DNA of 64,000 nt from JAWSVE01 sp050789445 (GTDB taxonomy: Bacteria; Pseudomonadota; Gammaproteobacteria; Pseudomonadales; Cellvibrionaceae). Positions 28,708-36,979 of this stretch are shown here, piece after piece. The notes under the pieces are model-generated. The model searched no databases. It saw only the letters and a list, made by a program, of their open reading frames with translations, and was not told the DNA's origin. The stretch lies in assembly GCA_050789445.1 (NCBI GenBank), contig JAILXR010000001.1, forward strand, positions 3,410,001 to 3,474,000, in the 5' to 3' direction. Each line of letters opens with the position of its first letter. The stretch's first letter is position 1. A program made the position numbers and the translations under genes.

Positions 28708-28784
28708 TGGTAGCAAGAGCGAGACTTGAACTCGCGACCCCAGCATTATGAATGCTGTGCTCTAACCAGCTGAGCTACCTTGCC
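28708..28784 (-). tRNA. tRNA-Met (CAT), elongator type
   Basis: A complete 77-base cloverleaf including an encoded CCA. The D-arm region is TAGCTCAGCTGGTTAGAGCA. The anticodon stem CAGCA/TGCTG encloses the loop TTCATAA, anticodon CAT. The T-arm is GCGAG-TTCAAGT-CTCGC. The acceptor arm GGCAAGG pairs with TCTTGCT, giving G-U at pairs 1-72 and 7-66. It lacks the CxA mismatch and three G-C anticodon-stem pairs of initiator tRNA, so it is the elongator. The alternative, a tRNA-Ile2 with lysidine, is less likely from the body sequence. Confidence 0.92.
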
Positions 28785-29103
28785 ACTTTGTAGAAGACCC
28801 TCTAATAGGTGAAAACCCCAAAAGAGAATATTACGAAGCTTCGAATACTGTTGATGATCAACGTAGTAAACGAGGGCGGGTATTCTATAAGTTGCCCGTT
28901 TTTTGTCAAGATCTTTGATGCAGGGATGGTCCCAGACTCGTTATATCCGCGAATATACAACTAAAAAGCCTGAGACAACACAGGGAATTTCAAAGAGATA
29001 GGATTTGTTTCTAGTTATTGGCCGATAGCCTTAATCTTAGGCAGCTACTTACATGGCTTTGTTTTCGAAGTTTTGATTGAAGTGGGAGATATCCAATCGA
29101 AAC
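28785..29103. other. Gap between tRNA-Met and the M14 carboxypeptidase gene
   Basis: About 320 bases with no gene. The part nearest the tRNA holds its leader and promoter, listed separately. The rest is the region downstream of the minus-strand carboxypeptidase, where no clear terminator was found. Confidence 0.45.
28882..28909 (-). promoter_or_regulatory. Candidate sigma-70 promoter for tRNA-Met
   Basis: On the minus strand TTGACA (28904-28909) and TAGAAT (28882-28887) are 16 bases apart. They are followed by a GC-rich stretch CCCGCCC, like the discriminator of stable-RNA promoters under stringent control. The tRNA begins about 98 bases downstream. Fit to consensus is seen directly; stringent control is inference. 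Confidence 0.65.
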
Positions 29104-30285
29104 TTACTGGCATCTCGATGCGAGAAGTTCTCTCATCATCTCTTCCGCGGCTATCTTTGCAATGTCTTTAATTAATTCTCTATCAGTATTATCCCCCATC
29201 TCGTAACTGATAGAGGGGACAGCATATTCCGTATTAAACCACTGCTTAAACGTTGGATTACCATTACTACTTCTTTTTGATCGATTAAATAAGAAGTCAG
29301 GTCGTTTTTCTGAAATATGCTGAATCCAGTTTGTTGTGAATTCTTGAGGACATAATGGATCTGTATCCTTTTGTGTATAAAAATAATTTTTTCCGGTCGA
29401 ATGAAAATCTAAGCCTAAATAAAAAGTATGGTCTTGCGATAGCGAATCTAAATGTTTTTTTACCTCAATTGTTTCTGGTTGGGTGAAGAGCCCCCAATCA
29501 CGATTGGTATCAACACCGTTGGCATTGTGTCTCCAGTGACCTAAGCCGACTCCGTCAGGATTTACATTGGGGATAACTAGTGTCTGGAAACGTTGACGAA
29601 ATTGAACGGCTAAATGTGAATCTGAAAGTAGGGTTTCAACAAAAGAAAAGAGAGCGAGCGCACCAGTAATTTCTGGTGGATGTTGGCGGCCAATGATAAC
29701 TACCACATCTTTGTTTTCTTTGTTCACCCTCACAGCGCTGATAGATTGACCGTTGACAGAGCTTCCAAGATTTTCTATTTCAACAAACTTTTTTTTAGAA
29801 ATAGAGTCGGTCCATTTTTGATAATCTGTATTTGTAATGATTTCTTGCCCGGCAATCCAAAGAGTTTCTTTTTTTATGGGTAAGGAAAAATGAATTGTAT
29901 CTTTAGCTAATAAATAAGGAACAGTCTTCCAAATTTTTCCATCTTTGCTGACCTTTGGTCGATAGCGAGGGGTTCCATTAATGAATTTCAAGGAAATTTT
30001 TATGATTTGATTTTTGGAGCTGTTTACCTTAAATGCATACCAGGGGCTGTCATTAATCGGTACATTTTCAGGTTTGATTGTTAGTAAAAAATGGCTTGGA
30101 TCAATTTTTTGGCAAGAATTAAGGCGGGCGCCAGAAAAATTGTTATCAAAATTTATGTTAATAAAGTTACAATAATTTTTTGATATTATTTTTTTTTCTT
30201 GAGTGAGGCTGCAAGACAAGATGCCTGCGGATAAGAAAAGAACAAGAGCAGAAAAATGTCTCGCTAATAACGTTATTTTAGGCAT
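29104..30285 (-). CDS. M14 family zinc carboxypeptidase, predicted lipoprotein
   Basis: A 393-residue protein with a lipoprotein signal: lipobox ILSC with the modified Cys at C25, followed by Ser, which suggests outer-membrane sorting by the E. coli rule. An N-terminal beta-rich domain (about 40-160) precedes the M14 catalytic domain, as in cytosolic-carboxypeptidase-like members. Zinc ligands are His and Glu in GRQHPPEITG and His in DFHSTGKN. Substrate-binding NPDGVGLGHWRHNANGVDTN is intact. The catalytic Glu lies in SYEMGDN. It may trim peptides or peptidoglycan fragments. It diverges from the first TonB-dependent receptor. Confidence 0.87.
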   Translation of the reverse strand: MPKITLLARHFSALVLFLSAGILSCSLTQEKKIISKNYCNFININFDNNFSGARLNSCQKIDPSHFLLTIKPENVPINDSPWYAFKVNSSKNQIIKISLKFINGTPRYRPKVSKDGKIWKTVPYLLAKDTIHFSLPIKKETLWIAGQEIITNTDYQKWTDSISKKKFVEIENLGSSVNGQSISAVRVNKENKDVVVIIGRQHPPEITGALALFSFVETLLSDSHLAVQFRQRFQTLVIPNVNPDGVGLGHWRHNANGVDTNRDWGLFTQPETIEVKKHLDSLSQDHTFYLGLDFHSTGKNYFYTQKDTDPLCPQEFTTNWIQHISEKRPDFLFNRSKRSSNGNPTFKQWFNTEYAVPSISYEMGDNTDRELIKDIAKIAAEEMMRELLASRCQ

Positions 30286-30659
30286 TTTTTATATCGCTCA
30301 AATAATTGTATTGATTACTCGAAATCAAGTCTTATCAAATGGTAATAAATATTTCTATGACTGACGAATATAATCAAAAGGCATATTAAAAAAACTGTTA
30401 ATTGCATAGATGTACTTTATTGTGTTTCCCTATAAATATATTGTATGTCGTTAAAGCAAAAATAATTAGGTTACTCTAAAGAGAGAATACCTTATTATAG
30501 TTGATCAAGCATTAAGCTTTCGTCACAGAATTTGCTCTCAATTCTAAATTAATTTTTCTATTATCTCGTAGTGTTTGGTTTCATTTTATTAGCTAAAGGT
30601 GATGTTATTTACAGTAAATAATATTAGTTTTCTTTATTCTTTTGTTTGGGGTTAATGTT
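30286..30659. other. Divergent promoter region between the M14 gene and receptor 1
   Basis: About 374 bases of AT-rich DNA with no gene. It holds a 17-bp perfect palindrome near its right end, listed separately. No confident -35/-10 pair was identified. Confidence 0.45.
30605..30621. promoter_or_regulatory. 17-bp palindrome upstream of TonB-dependent receptor 1
   Basis: TTATTTACAGTAAATAA is a perfect dyad around a central A, 38 bases before the receptor start. Its size and position suit a repressor or activator binding site. The regulator is not known. Confidence 0.4.
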
Positions 30660-33617
30660 ATGTCAAAGCAAATAGTTATAGGGGTGAGTACCGCTTTATT
30701 ACTGCAATCAGGTTTCCTTAGGGCGCAAGATTCTGCGGCTCAAGAGAAGATTGATGAAATTTTTGTTGTTGGAACGCAAATTAAAGGTGCGCAAATATCT
30801 GAAGCATTACCAGTTACTATCTTGACCGATATAGATATCGACGCATTAGGCGTCAACTCTGGGGATGAATTGCTGGAGTTTGTCGCTGAACAAGGACAAA
30901 ATTTTTTTAGTGAAGCCGAAAATGTCAGTGGTGGGATTAATTCTGCCCGTGGTGATATCGGTGCAATTAATTTACGTAATTTAGGAACAGGCAATACACT
31001 GGTACTTTTAAATGGGCGACGCATGGTAAATTCTGCCTCGTATCAAACAGAGGAGGTGGGCGGTAGTTTTGTTCCCGTTAATACTGTAAATGTTCAATCA
31101 TTGCCGGTCACTGGATTACAGCGTTTAGAAGTATTAAAAGATGGGGCTTCAGCGATTTATGGAGCTGATGCTGTTGCCGGCGTCCTTAATTATGTTTTGA
31201 AAAATGATTTTGAAGGTTTAAGGGTAGGTATAAGAGCAGATACTTATGAAAGTTTACCGAGAGATGATCAGCGATTTACCGTTGAGTGGGGTGGACTATT
31301 TAATGATGGTCGCACGAGAGCTGGGGCTTTTTTAAATCACTATCGCCGAGATAGAGTCAATTCACAGGATGATCCTCGCTGGGCAAATTCAGATTTTCGA
31401 TATCGGGCTCCTGAACCTTATAATTCTGATTCAAATACGCGATTTAGAAACGACAGCATTAATTCTAATTATGGTCAGTACGATATTGTCAGTAGTGTGA
31501 GCGGGACAGGCTTAAGTGGAACCATCACTGATGGAAGTGGAGAGTTTGAAACCTTCCCTGCTGGTGATCCTCGATGTGAATATGTGATCAACAGTGAAGT
31601 GTGTGGTGCTGTCGATGGTAATGGCGCTTATCGATACAATCTTAATGAAAATAGAGATTTATACTCTGAATTAAAACGAACCAATCTTTATTCTTACATT
31701 GAACATGAATTCAGTGAATCTTTAGAGCTTTTTAGTGAGTTCACCTGGTATAACGCAAGTACTAATAATGTACGCGATCCAGCAACACAATTAAGTGCTG
31801 TGGCAAAACTAAGAATAGCGGCAGATGCTTATTACAATCCTCTCGGTCCAGTAGGCTCTCCTAATCGACTTCCTGACAGCGTCATTGGTGTGGGTGTTCC
31901 TACTGCCGGTTTGGCCATGGCATTAGATAATTATCGTTTCGTACAAGCGCCACGTAATATTGATGTAGATGGTGATACATACAGAATAGTTACCGGCCTG
32001 CGCGGAACTTTTGTTGATGACTGGGATTGGGAAGGGGCGCTGACGTGGTCAAAGTCTGAACGTGAAGACATTACACGAGGACGGATTTCTAACACATTAA
32101 TGCAAGAGGCTCTTAACGACACGACTGCTGCTGGCTTTAATCCGTTTGCGCCTGTAACGAATAGTAATATTGAAAGAACATTAATTGATGTATCAAGAAA
32201 AAATGAACAAGAGCTAATGATGATCGATTTTAAAATATCGAATGCCAATTTATTTGAATTGCCGGCGGGCTCTCTTGGCTTTCTTGCCGGTTTAGAATAT
32301 CGCGATGAATCTTTTTTAGATGACCGTGATCCTCGGTTAGATGGCCAAATAACATTTACTGATAATTCTGGAACAACTTATCCATTTATCTCTGATGTTG
32401 TTGGTTCTAGTCCAACAGCGGATAGCAGTGGTGATCGTCAGGTCACGTCTTTATTTAGTGAGTTGCAAATTCCAGTTTTAGAAAATCTCGACGTTCAACT
32501 TGCCTTACGTTATGAAGATTTTTCCGATATCGGTAATACAACGGTTGGGAAATTTGCATTTGGGTATCGTTTTATTGAGCCCATATTGTTTCGAGGTTCC
32601 ATTTCGCAAGCCTTTCGTGCGCCTAATCTAGTGACAATTAATGAATCGACAGTAGCGCGTTCAAACACATCAAATGATTACTCTTGTTTTTTTGTAGATC
32701 CAAATGAAGCAGATTTAGATTGTCGATATGGAATTCAAAGAACTGCACAGGGTAGCCAAGATTTAAAACCAGAGGAATCTATCAATAGCTCTCTTGGTTT
32801 TGTTGTAGAGGCGAGTGAATTTTTAACGTTCACTGTAGATTTTTGGAGAATAAGAAAAGAAGATACGATAGGTTTATTCGGTGAAGAGAACCATATTGCC
32901 CTTGATCTGCTAATGCGCTTAGAGGCAGGCAATAGCAACTGCGCTGCATTTATAGGAAATCCGGCCGTTGTTCGTGATGCCACAACTATCGATGCTACCG
33001 CTCAAGCGCTTTATGATGCTCAAGGTATTTGTGCTGCCGGCGAAGTTGTTCGTGTCGATGATAAATATGCAAACTTAGATACAAGAACAGTTAAAGGACA
33101 TGATATTGGTATTTATTCAGATTTTGAAACTCAATACGGTACTTTTAATATTAAGTATTTAACGTCTCGCTTAAGTGAATACGAACAAAAAGCTGGCGGC
33201 CAAGCAGCTACACTTGTTGCTGCGAAAGCTACGAATCCTGCTTTCGACGATGTTCCTGTTGTTGGTTTCACTGATTTAGTAGGGCAAAATGGTAATCCAA
33301 AAAGAAAAGATACATTTAGGGTTCGCTGGGATTTAAATTCATTTGGAGCTTCACTGGCGGCGGTTCGCTATGACGACTTCGTTCAAATATTATCAAATGA
33401 TGATGAATTCCCCATTGCTTCTTTCACAACATTTAACATCAGTTTTGATTATGGTTTTCAAATTTTGGATGATCTAGATACTAAATTGAATTTTGGAATT
33501 AATAATGTTGCAGATAAACGCGCCCCGATTGCCGATGATTCATTTGGTTATTTTGCTGATCAGCATACAGATTTAGGCCGTTATTATTATGCAGGAGCTA
33601 AATTTGATTTGTTTTAA
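30660..33617 (+). CDS. TonB-dependent outer-membrane receptor 1
   Basis: A 985-residue outer-membrane transporter that takes up a ligand using the TonB-ExbBD proton-motive system. The start is set at the ATG at 30660, because a signal peptide ending at about FLRAQ follows at once; the frame opens 18 bases earlier at a TTG. A plug domain begins near IDEIFVVGTQI and includes GDIGAINLRNLGTGNTLVLL and LKDGASAIYGADAVAGVLNY. The beta-barrel ends in Phe (FDLF). This long type is common in marine gammaproteobacteria for carbohydrates or complex organics. The cargo is not readable. A terminator follows. Confidence 0.92.
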   Translation: MSKQIVIGVSTALLLQSGFLRAQDSAAQEKIDEIFVVGTQIKGAQISEALPVTILTDIDIDALGVNSGDELLEFVAEQGQNFFSEAENVSGGINSARGDIGAINLRNLGTGNTLVLLNGRRMVNSASYQTEEVGGSFVPVNTVNVQSLPVTGLQRLEVLKDGASAIYGADAVAGVLNYVLKNDFEGLRVGIRADTYESLPRDDQRFTVEWGGLFNDGRTRAGAFLNHYRRDRVNSQDDPRWANSDFRYRAPEPYNSDSNTRFRNDSINSNYGQYDIVSSVSGTGLSGTITDGSGEFETFPAGDPRCEYVINSEVCGAVDGNGAYRYNLNENRDLYSELKRTNLYSYIEHEFSESLELFSEFTWYNASTNNVRDPATQLSAVAKLRIAADAYYNPLGPVGSPNRLPDSVIGVGVPTAGLAMALDNYRFVQAPRNIDVDGDTYRIVTGLRGTFVDDWDWEGALTWSKSEREDITRGRISNTLMQEALNDTTAAGFNPFAPVTNSNIERTLIDVSRKNEQELMMIDFKISNANLFELPAGSLGFLAGLEYRDESFLDDRDPRLDGQITFTDNSGTTYPFISDVVGSSPTADSSGDRQVTSLFSELQIPVLENLDVQLALRYEDFSDIGNTTVGKFAFGYRFIEPILFRGSISQAFRAPNLVTINESTVARSNTSNDYSCFFVDPNEADLDCRYGIQRTAQGSQDLKPEESINSSLGFVVEASEFLTFTVDFWRIRKEDTIGLFGEENHIALDLLMRLEAGNSNCAAFIGNPAVVRDATTIDATAQALYDAQGICAAGEVVRVDDKYANLDTRTVKGHDIGIYSDFETQYGTFNIKYLTSRLSEYEQKAGGQAATLVAAKATNPAFDDVPVVGFTDLVGQNGNPKRKDTFRVRWDLNSFGASLAAVRYDDFVQILSNDDEFPIASFTTFNISFDYGFQILDDLDTKLNFGINNVADKRAPIADDSFGYFADQHTDLGRYYYAGAKFDLF

Positions 33618-33654
33618 GAAAATTTTTTTTAAATATACTGTTTATTGATATATA

Positions 33655-33681
33655 AAAAAGGGAGCATAGCGCTCCCTTTTT
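33655..33681. terminator. Bidirectional terminator between receptor 1 and mscS
   Basis: GGGAGC (33660-33665) pairs with GCTCCC (33671-33676) around a five-base loop, with A and T runs on the two sides. It lies between convergent genes. Confidence 0.9.
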
Positions 33682-33698
33682 GTTTTTTTATATTTAAG

Positions 33699-34568
33699 TT
33701 ATTCCTCGATTTTTGACCGAGTATCAAATCCAGAGCGAAGGTGCAGATCTCTTTGTGGGAATGGAATTTCGATTTCGTAGCGTCGAAATGCATCATCAAT
33801 TGCCCATAGATATTCAGACATCATATGGCTTGGCCGTTTGACCGCATCTGAATTTACCCATACCGCTAAAACAAATTCTAAACTGCTATCTCCAAAGCCA
33901 GTCATCCAAACTGCTGGCGCTTTGTTTTTATCATCAAGTGTTAATGAAACTGAGTGAGCTGCTTCAATAGTAGCTGTTCTAACGCTATTTTTATCACTGC
34001 CGTAAGCCACTGAAAATGGGACTCTAAAACGACGAATATTATCTTCTAGAGTCCAGTTGGTAACTCTGGATCCAACAAATTCTGAGTTGGGGATCAAAAT
34101 GTCAACGTTGTCATTTGTGCGGACAACAGTTGATCGGATATTGATCCGCATTACTTCACCAACTAAGCCATCGGAAAGTTCAATGAAATCTCCTACCTTT
34201 AAAGATTTGTCGAGCATGATAATCAAGCCCGAGAAGAAATTATTGACAATGCCTTGAAGCCCTAATCCAATTCCGATACCGAGTGCGCCACCCACGATAG
34301 CAAGTTTAGTTAAATCAATTCCGAGGGCAGTGGCGGCAAGTACAATACCAATCATTAATATTAAGTAATGAATAATACGGTTGATAGTGTAAACCTGTGA
34401 AGGACTAATCGCGGTTCTTAAGCTAGCGAGGCGGGATATGCCGCGTCGTGCTATTTTTGAAACAATTACCGCTGCGGTAAATAGAAAAATGGAAAAAATT
34501 AATTCTCCGACAGTAAGCGTATAGCTACCTAGCGTAAAAAACTCAAAGTTTAGCCAATGATTTTCCAT
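33699..34568 (-). CDS. MscS family small-conductance mechanosensitive channel
   Basis: A 289-residue inner-membrane channel that opens on hypo-osmotic shock. Three N-terminal helices end in the glycine/alanine-rich pore helix (IVGGALGIGIGLGLQGIVNN, about 90-110). The beta domain carries the MscS motif GDFIELSDGLVGEVMRINIR, and a C-terminal alpha/beta domain follows. Its start is 11 bases after the CorA-type gene, and it is the last gene of the cation-transport run. Length fits E. coli MscS (286). Confidence 0.92.
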   Translation of the reverse strand: MENHWLNFEFFTLGSYTLTVGELIFSIFLFTAAVIVSKIARRGISRLASLRTAISPSQVYTINRIIHYLILMIGIVLAATALGIDLTKLAIVGGALGIGIGLGLQGIVNNFFSGLIIMLDKSLKVGDFIELSDGLVGEVMRINIRSTVVRTNDNVDILIPNSEFVGSRVTNWTLEDNIRRFRVPFSVAYGSDKNSVRTATIEAAHSVSLTLDDKNKAPAVWMTGFGDSSLEFVLAVWVNSDAVKRPSHMMSEYLWAIDDAFRRYEIEIPFPQRDLHLRSGFDTRSKIEE

Positions 34569-34579
34569 AGCGGTTATTC

Positions 34580-35557
34580 CTATATCCAGCGTTTTATTTT
34601 AAAAATAGTTAACGCGCTGACACTGATGAGCCCCATTGTTCCAAGTAAATAAAAATATCCATTTTCGTTATGTAATTCGGGAATGTTCTCGAAATTCATT
34701 CCGTAAATACCCGCTAAAAATCCAAGCGGAACGAAGATGGTCGTCACTACCGTAAGGATTTGCATGGTGCGATTGAGTTGATGGGATGTGATCGAGAGAT
34801 AGCCTTCGATTAAATCACCACATATTTCATAGTACATGTTAAGGAGGCTGGTTATACGATCTGTTCTGTCAAAGACGTCTTGAATTTCATGGTGGATTTT
34901 TCGATAATTTTCGCTGTGATGCTCTTTAACAAACGATAATAAATTTTCGACGCAGCGAGTATGATAATTAAAAGTTCGGCGTAATTTTCGAAGTCGACCT
35001 TTGTAAGCAAGCAAATCTCTAAGGTCTTCATCGTTGGGGGATGCTTGCATGGCTTCTTCTTTTTCTGAAAGACTTTGTTCAAAATCCAGAATGGCTTCTA
35101 GGTATCGTCCGAAAGATGTATGAATGATTTTGCTGGCGAGCAGTAGTGGATGAGTGATTTCTTCAGATAATGATGTTTTTTTCCACCAATGTTCGATTGA
35201 AAAAGAAGTGTTGTTGTGGCGTGTAATTAATAAATTATCGGTAGCAAAGAGGGCTATTTGCAACTGCTCAAAAACTAAATCGGGTTCGCTGCTCGTAATT
35301 CCTCTATAAAGAATAAAGATGTTGTCAGTAAAAACCTCTAGCTTTGGAGGATGCCGTAAGCGTTGGGTATCAATGATTGCAAGAGGGTGGCAATTTAATT
35401 TTTCTAATAAAGCCTTTTCGATGGCAGGGTCTTCATTGGAAATATCAATCCAGCAAAAAGCGTTGGGATCATTTGCGATACTATTCCAATCATCTGATAG
35501 GTCAGATTGCTTTTGAGAGAAACTGCCGTCGGGTTTTAATAATGTGGTTCGTATCAT
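34580..35557 (-). CDS. CorA/ZntB family divalent-cation channel
   Basis: A 325-residue member of the CorA superfamily. A large N-terminal cytoplasmic domain (about 1-255) with long helices precedes two C-terminal membrane helices. The signature YGMNFENIP lies at the end of the first, carrying the GMN selectivity motif. CorA pentamers import Mg2+ or Co2+, and ZntB relatives transport Zn2+. The branch is not certain from sequence. It lies between mscS (11 bases) and mgtE (83 bases) on the same strand. Confidence 0.9.
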   Translation of the reverse strand: MIRTTLLKPDGSFSQKQSDLSDDWNSIANDPNAFCWIDISNEDPAIEKALLEKLNCHPLAIIDTQRLRHPPKLEVFTDNIFILYRGITSSEPDLVFEQLQIALFATDNLLITRHNNTSFSIEHWWKKTSLSEEITHPLLLASKIIHTSFGRYLEAILDFEQSLSEKEEAMQASPNDEDLRDLLAYKGRLRKLRRTFNYHTRCVENLLSFVKEHHSENYRKIHHEIQDVFDRTDRITSLLNMYYEICGDLIEGYLSITSHQLNRTMQILTVVTTIFVPLGFLAGIYGMNFENIPELHNENGYFYLLGTMGLISVSALTIFKIKRWI

Positions 35558-35640
35558 TGTTGGCTCATTATTAATTATATTTATTGAAAGGTTTTATACT
35601 TCTCTATACGAATGTAAGCAAGCGATAAGTTTACATAGTT

Positions 35641-36936
35641 TTAAATAAGCAGCAGAGTCCCCAACCCAAGAAAACTCAAAAAACCTACTACATCTGTTAC
35701 AGTCGTCAGAATGACAGACCCAGACAATGCAGGATCGATATTCATTTTTTTAAGAATAACAGGTACGATAACGCCTGCAAAAGCAGCGGCAATAATGTTC
35801 AAAAATATGGCGATAGCGATGACTATCGCTAGTGCGAAATCATCAAACCAGTAATAGGTCACACTGCTTACGGCAGATGCCCAAATAACGCCGTTTAATA
35901 ACCCGACTCTAAGCTCTTTGTGTAATAACGCTTTTCTGTTTGCATCATTAATTTGTTTTAAAGCGAACCCACGGATGGCTAGCGTCAGTGTTTGGCTCCC
36001 AGCAATACCTCCCATGCTTGCCACAATGGGCATTAGTACCGCGAGTGCTACGACCCTTTCAAGCGTTCCCTCAAATAATCCAATCACCCACGACGCAAGA
36101 AAGGCCGTGAGTAAATTGATGCCCAGCCAAACAGCACGTCGTTTAGCGCTTGGAATGATCGGGGCAAATAAATCTTCTTCTTCGCCGAGTCCAGCAAGTC
36201 CCATAAGTTGATGGTCGGATTGATCTTGTAAAATACTCATTGCGTCATCGAGTGTTATTCTTCCTTCAAGACGCCCCTCGTTAGATACAACGGGTAAAGA
36301 AACATAATGTTTTTGCCTAAATAATGACGCCATTTCTTTTGCTGAAGTGTTCGGGTCGACTTTGTCTAAGCCGTCAATAATTTCTATATCTTTTATGTAG
36401 ACATCTTCTGGTGTTTCTAACAAAGTCCCAAGGGATATTGCGCCGAGATAGGCACGGTTATTCCCAACTATAAATATTTTATCAGTGTATTCCGGTAAGC
36501 CTCTTTGGCGGATGTGATGAACCACTTGGCCGGCAGTCCTGTGAGAGGTGACGGTAATTGAGTCGTAATCTAAAAAACGACCAGCATCATTTTCTTTATA
36601 TTGTAATGTCTGTTCGAGTTGGCTTTTTTCTTCTTCGCTTAAGCTATCTGTTATTTCTTTTGCGATGTTTTTGGGTAGAAGGTCAATAACATCTGCAAGG
36701 TCGCTAGCTTCCATGTTTTCGGTAGCGCGAGAAATATCTTCCACAGGCATTTCATCAAGAATACCTTGCATCGCGTTTTCATGTAGGTAGGGGAGTGTTT
36801 CCCCTTGTTTTTCTGTTGTTAGGTTGAGCCAAAATATCTTTCGCTCATCGAGAGGGAGGCCTTCGATATAGTTGGCAATTTCGGCGGGGTGAATGAGATC
36901 ATCAATATTTTTTTCTACAGTGATGTTGTCTTGCAT
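35641..36936 (-). CDS. mgtE: Magnesium transporter MgtE
   Basis: A 431-residue MgtE Mg2+ channel. The N-terminal superhelical domain (about 15-120, with FWLNLTTEKQGETLPYLHEN) is followed by paired CBS domains (about 125-245), which sense cytosolic Mg2+. The membrane domain (about 270-430) has five helices. Conserved pore motifs include MPIVASMGGIAGSQTLTLA and the C-terminal DPALSGSVILTTVTDVVGF. It is normal in length. It is 43 bases from the CNNM-type gene upstream and 83 from the CorA-type gene downstream. Confidence 0.94.
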   Translation of the reverse strand: MQDNITVEKNIDDLIHPAEIANYIEGLPLDERKIFWLNLTTEKQGETLPYLHENAMQGILDEMPVEDISRATENMEASDLADVIDLLPKNIAKEITDSLSEEEKSQLEQTLQYKENDAGRFLDYDSITVTSHRTAGQVVHHIRQRGLPEYTDKIFIVGNNRAYLGAISLGTLLETPEDVYIKDIEIIDGLDKVDPNTSAKEMASLFRQKHYVSLPVVSNEGRLEGRITLDDAMSILQDQSDHQLMGLAGLGEEEDLFAPIIPSAKRRAVWLGINLLTAFLASWVIGLFEGTLERVVALAVLMPIVASMGGIAGSQTLTLAIRGFALKQINDANRKALLHKELRVGLLNGVIWASAVSSVTYYWFDDFALAIVIAIAIFLNIIAAAFAGVIVPVILKKMNIDPALSGSVILTTVTDVVGFLSFLGLGTLLLI

Positions 36937-36979
36937 ATTGAAATCGCCATGTAATATTAATCGGTATGATAATCGTGAT

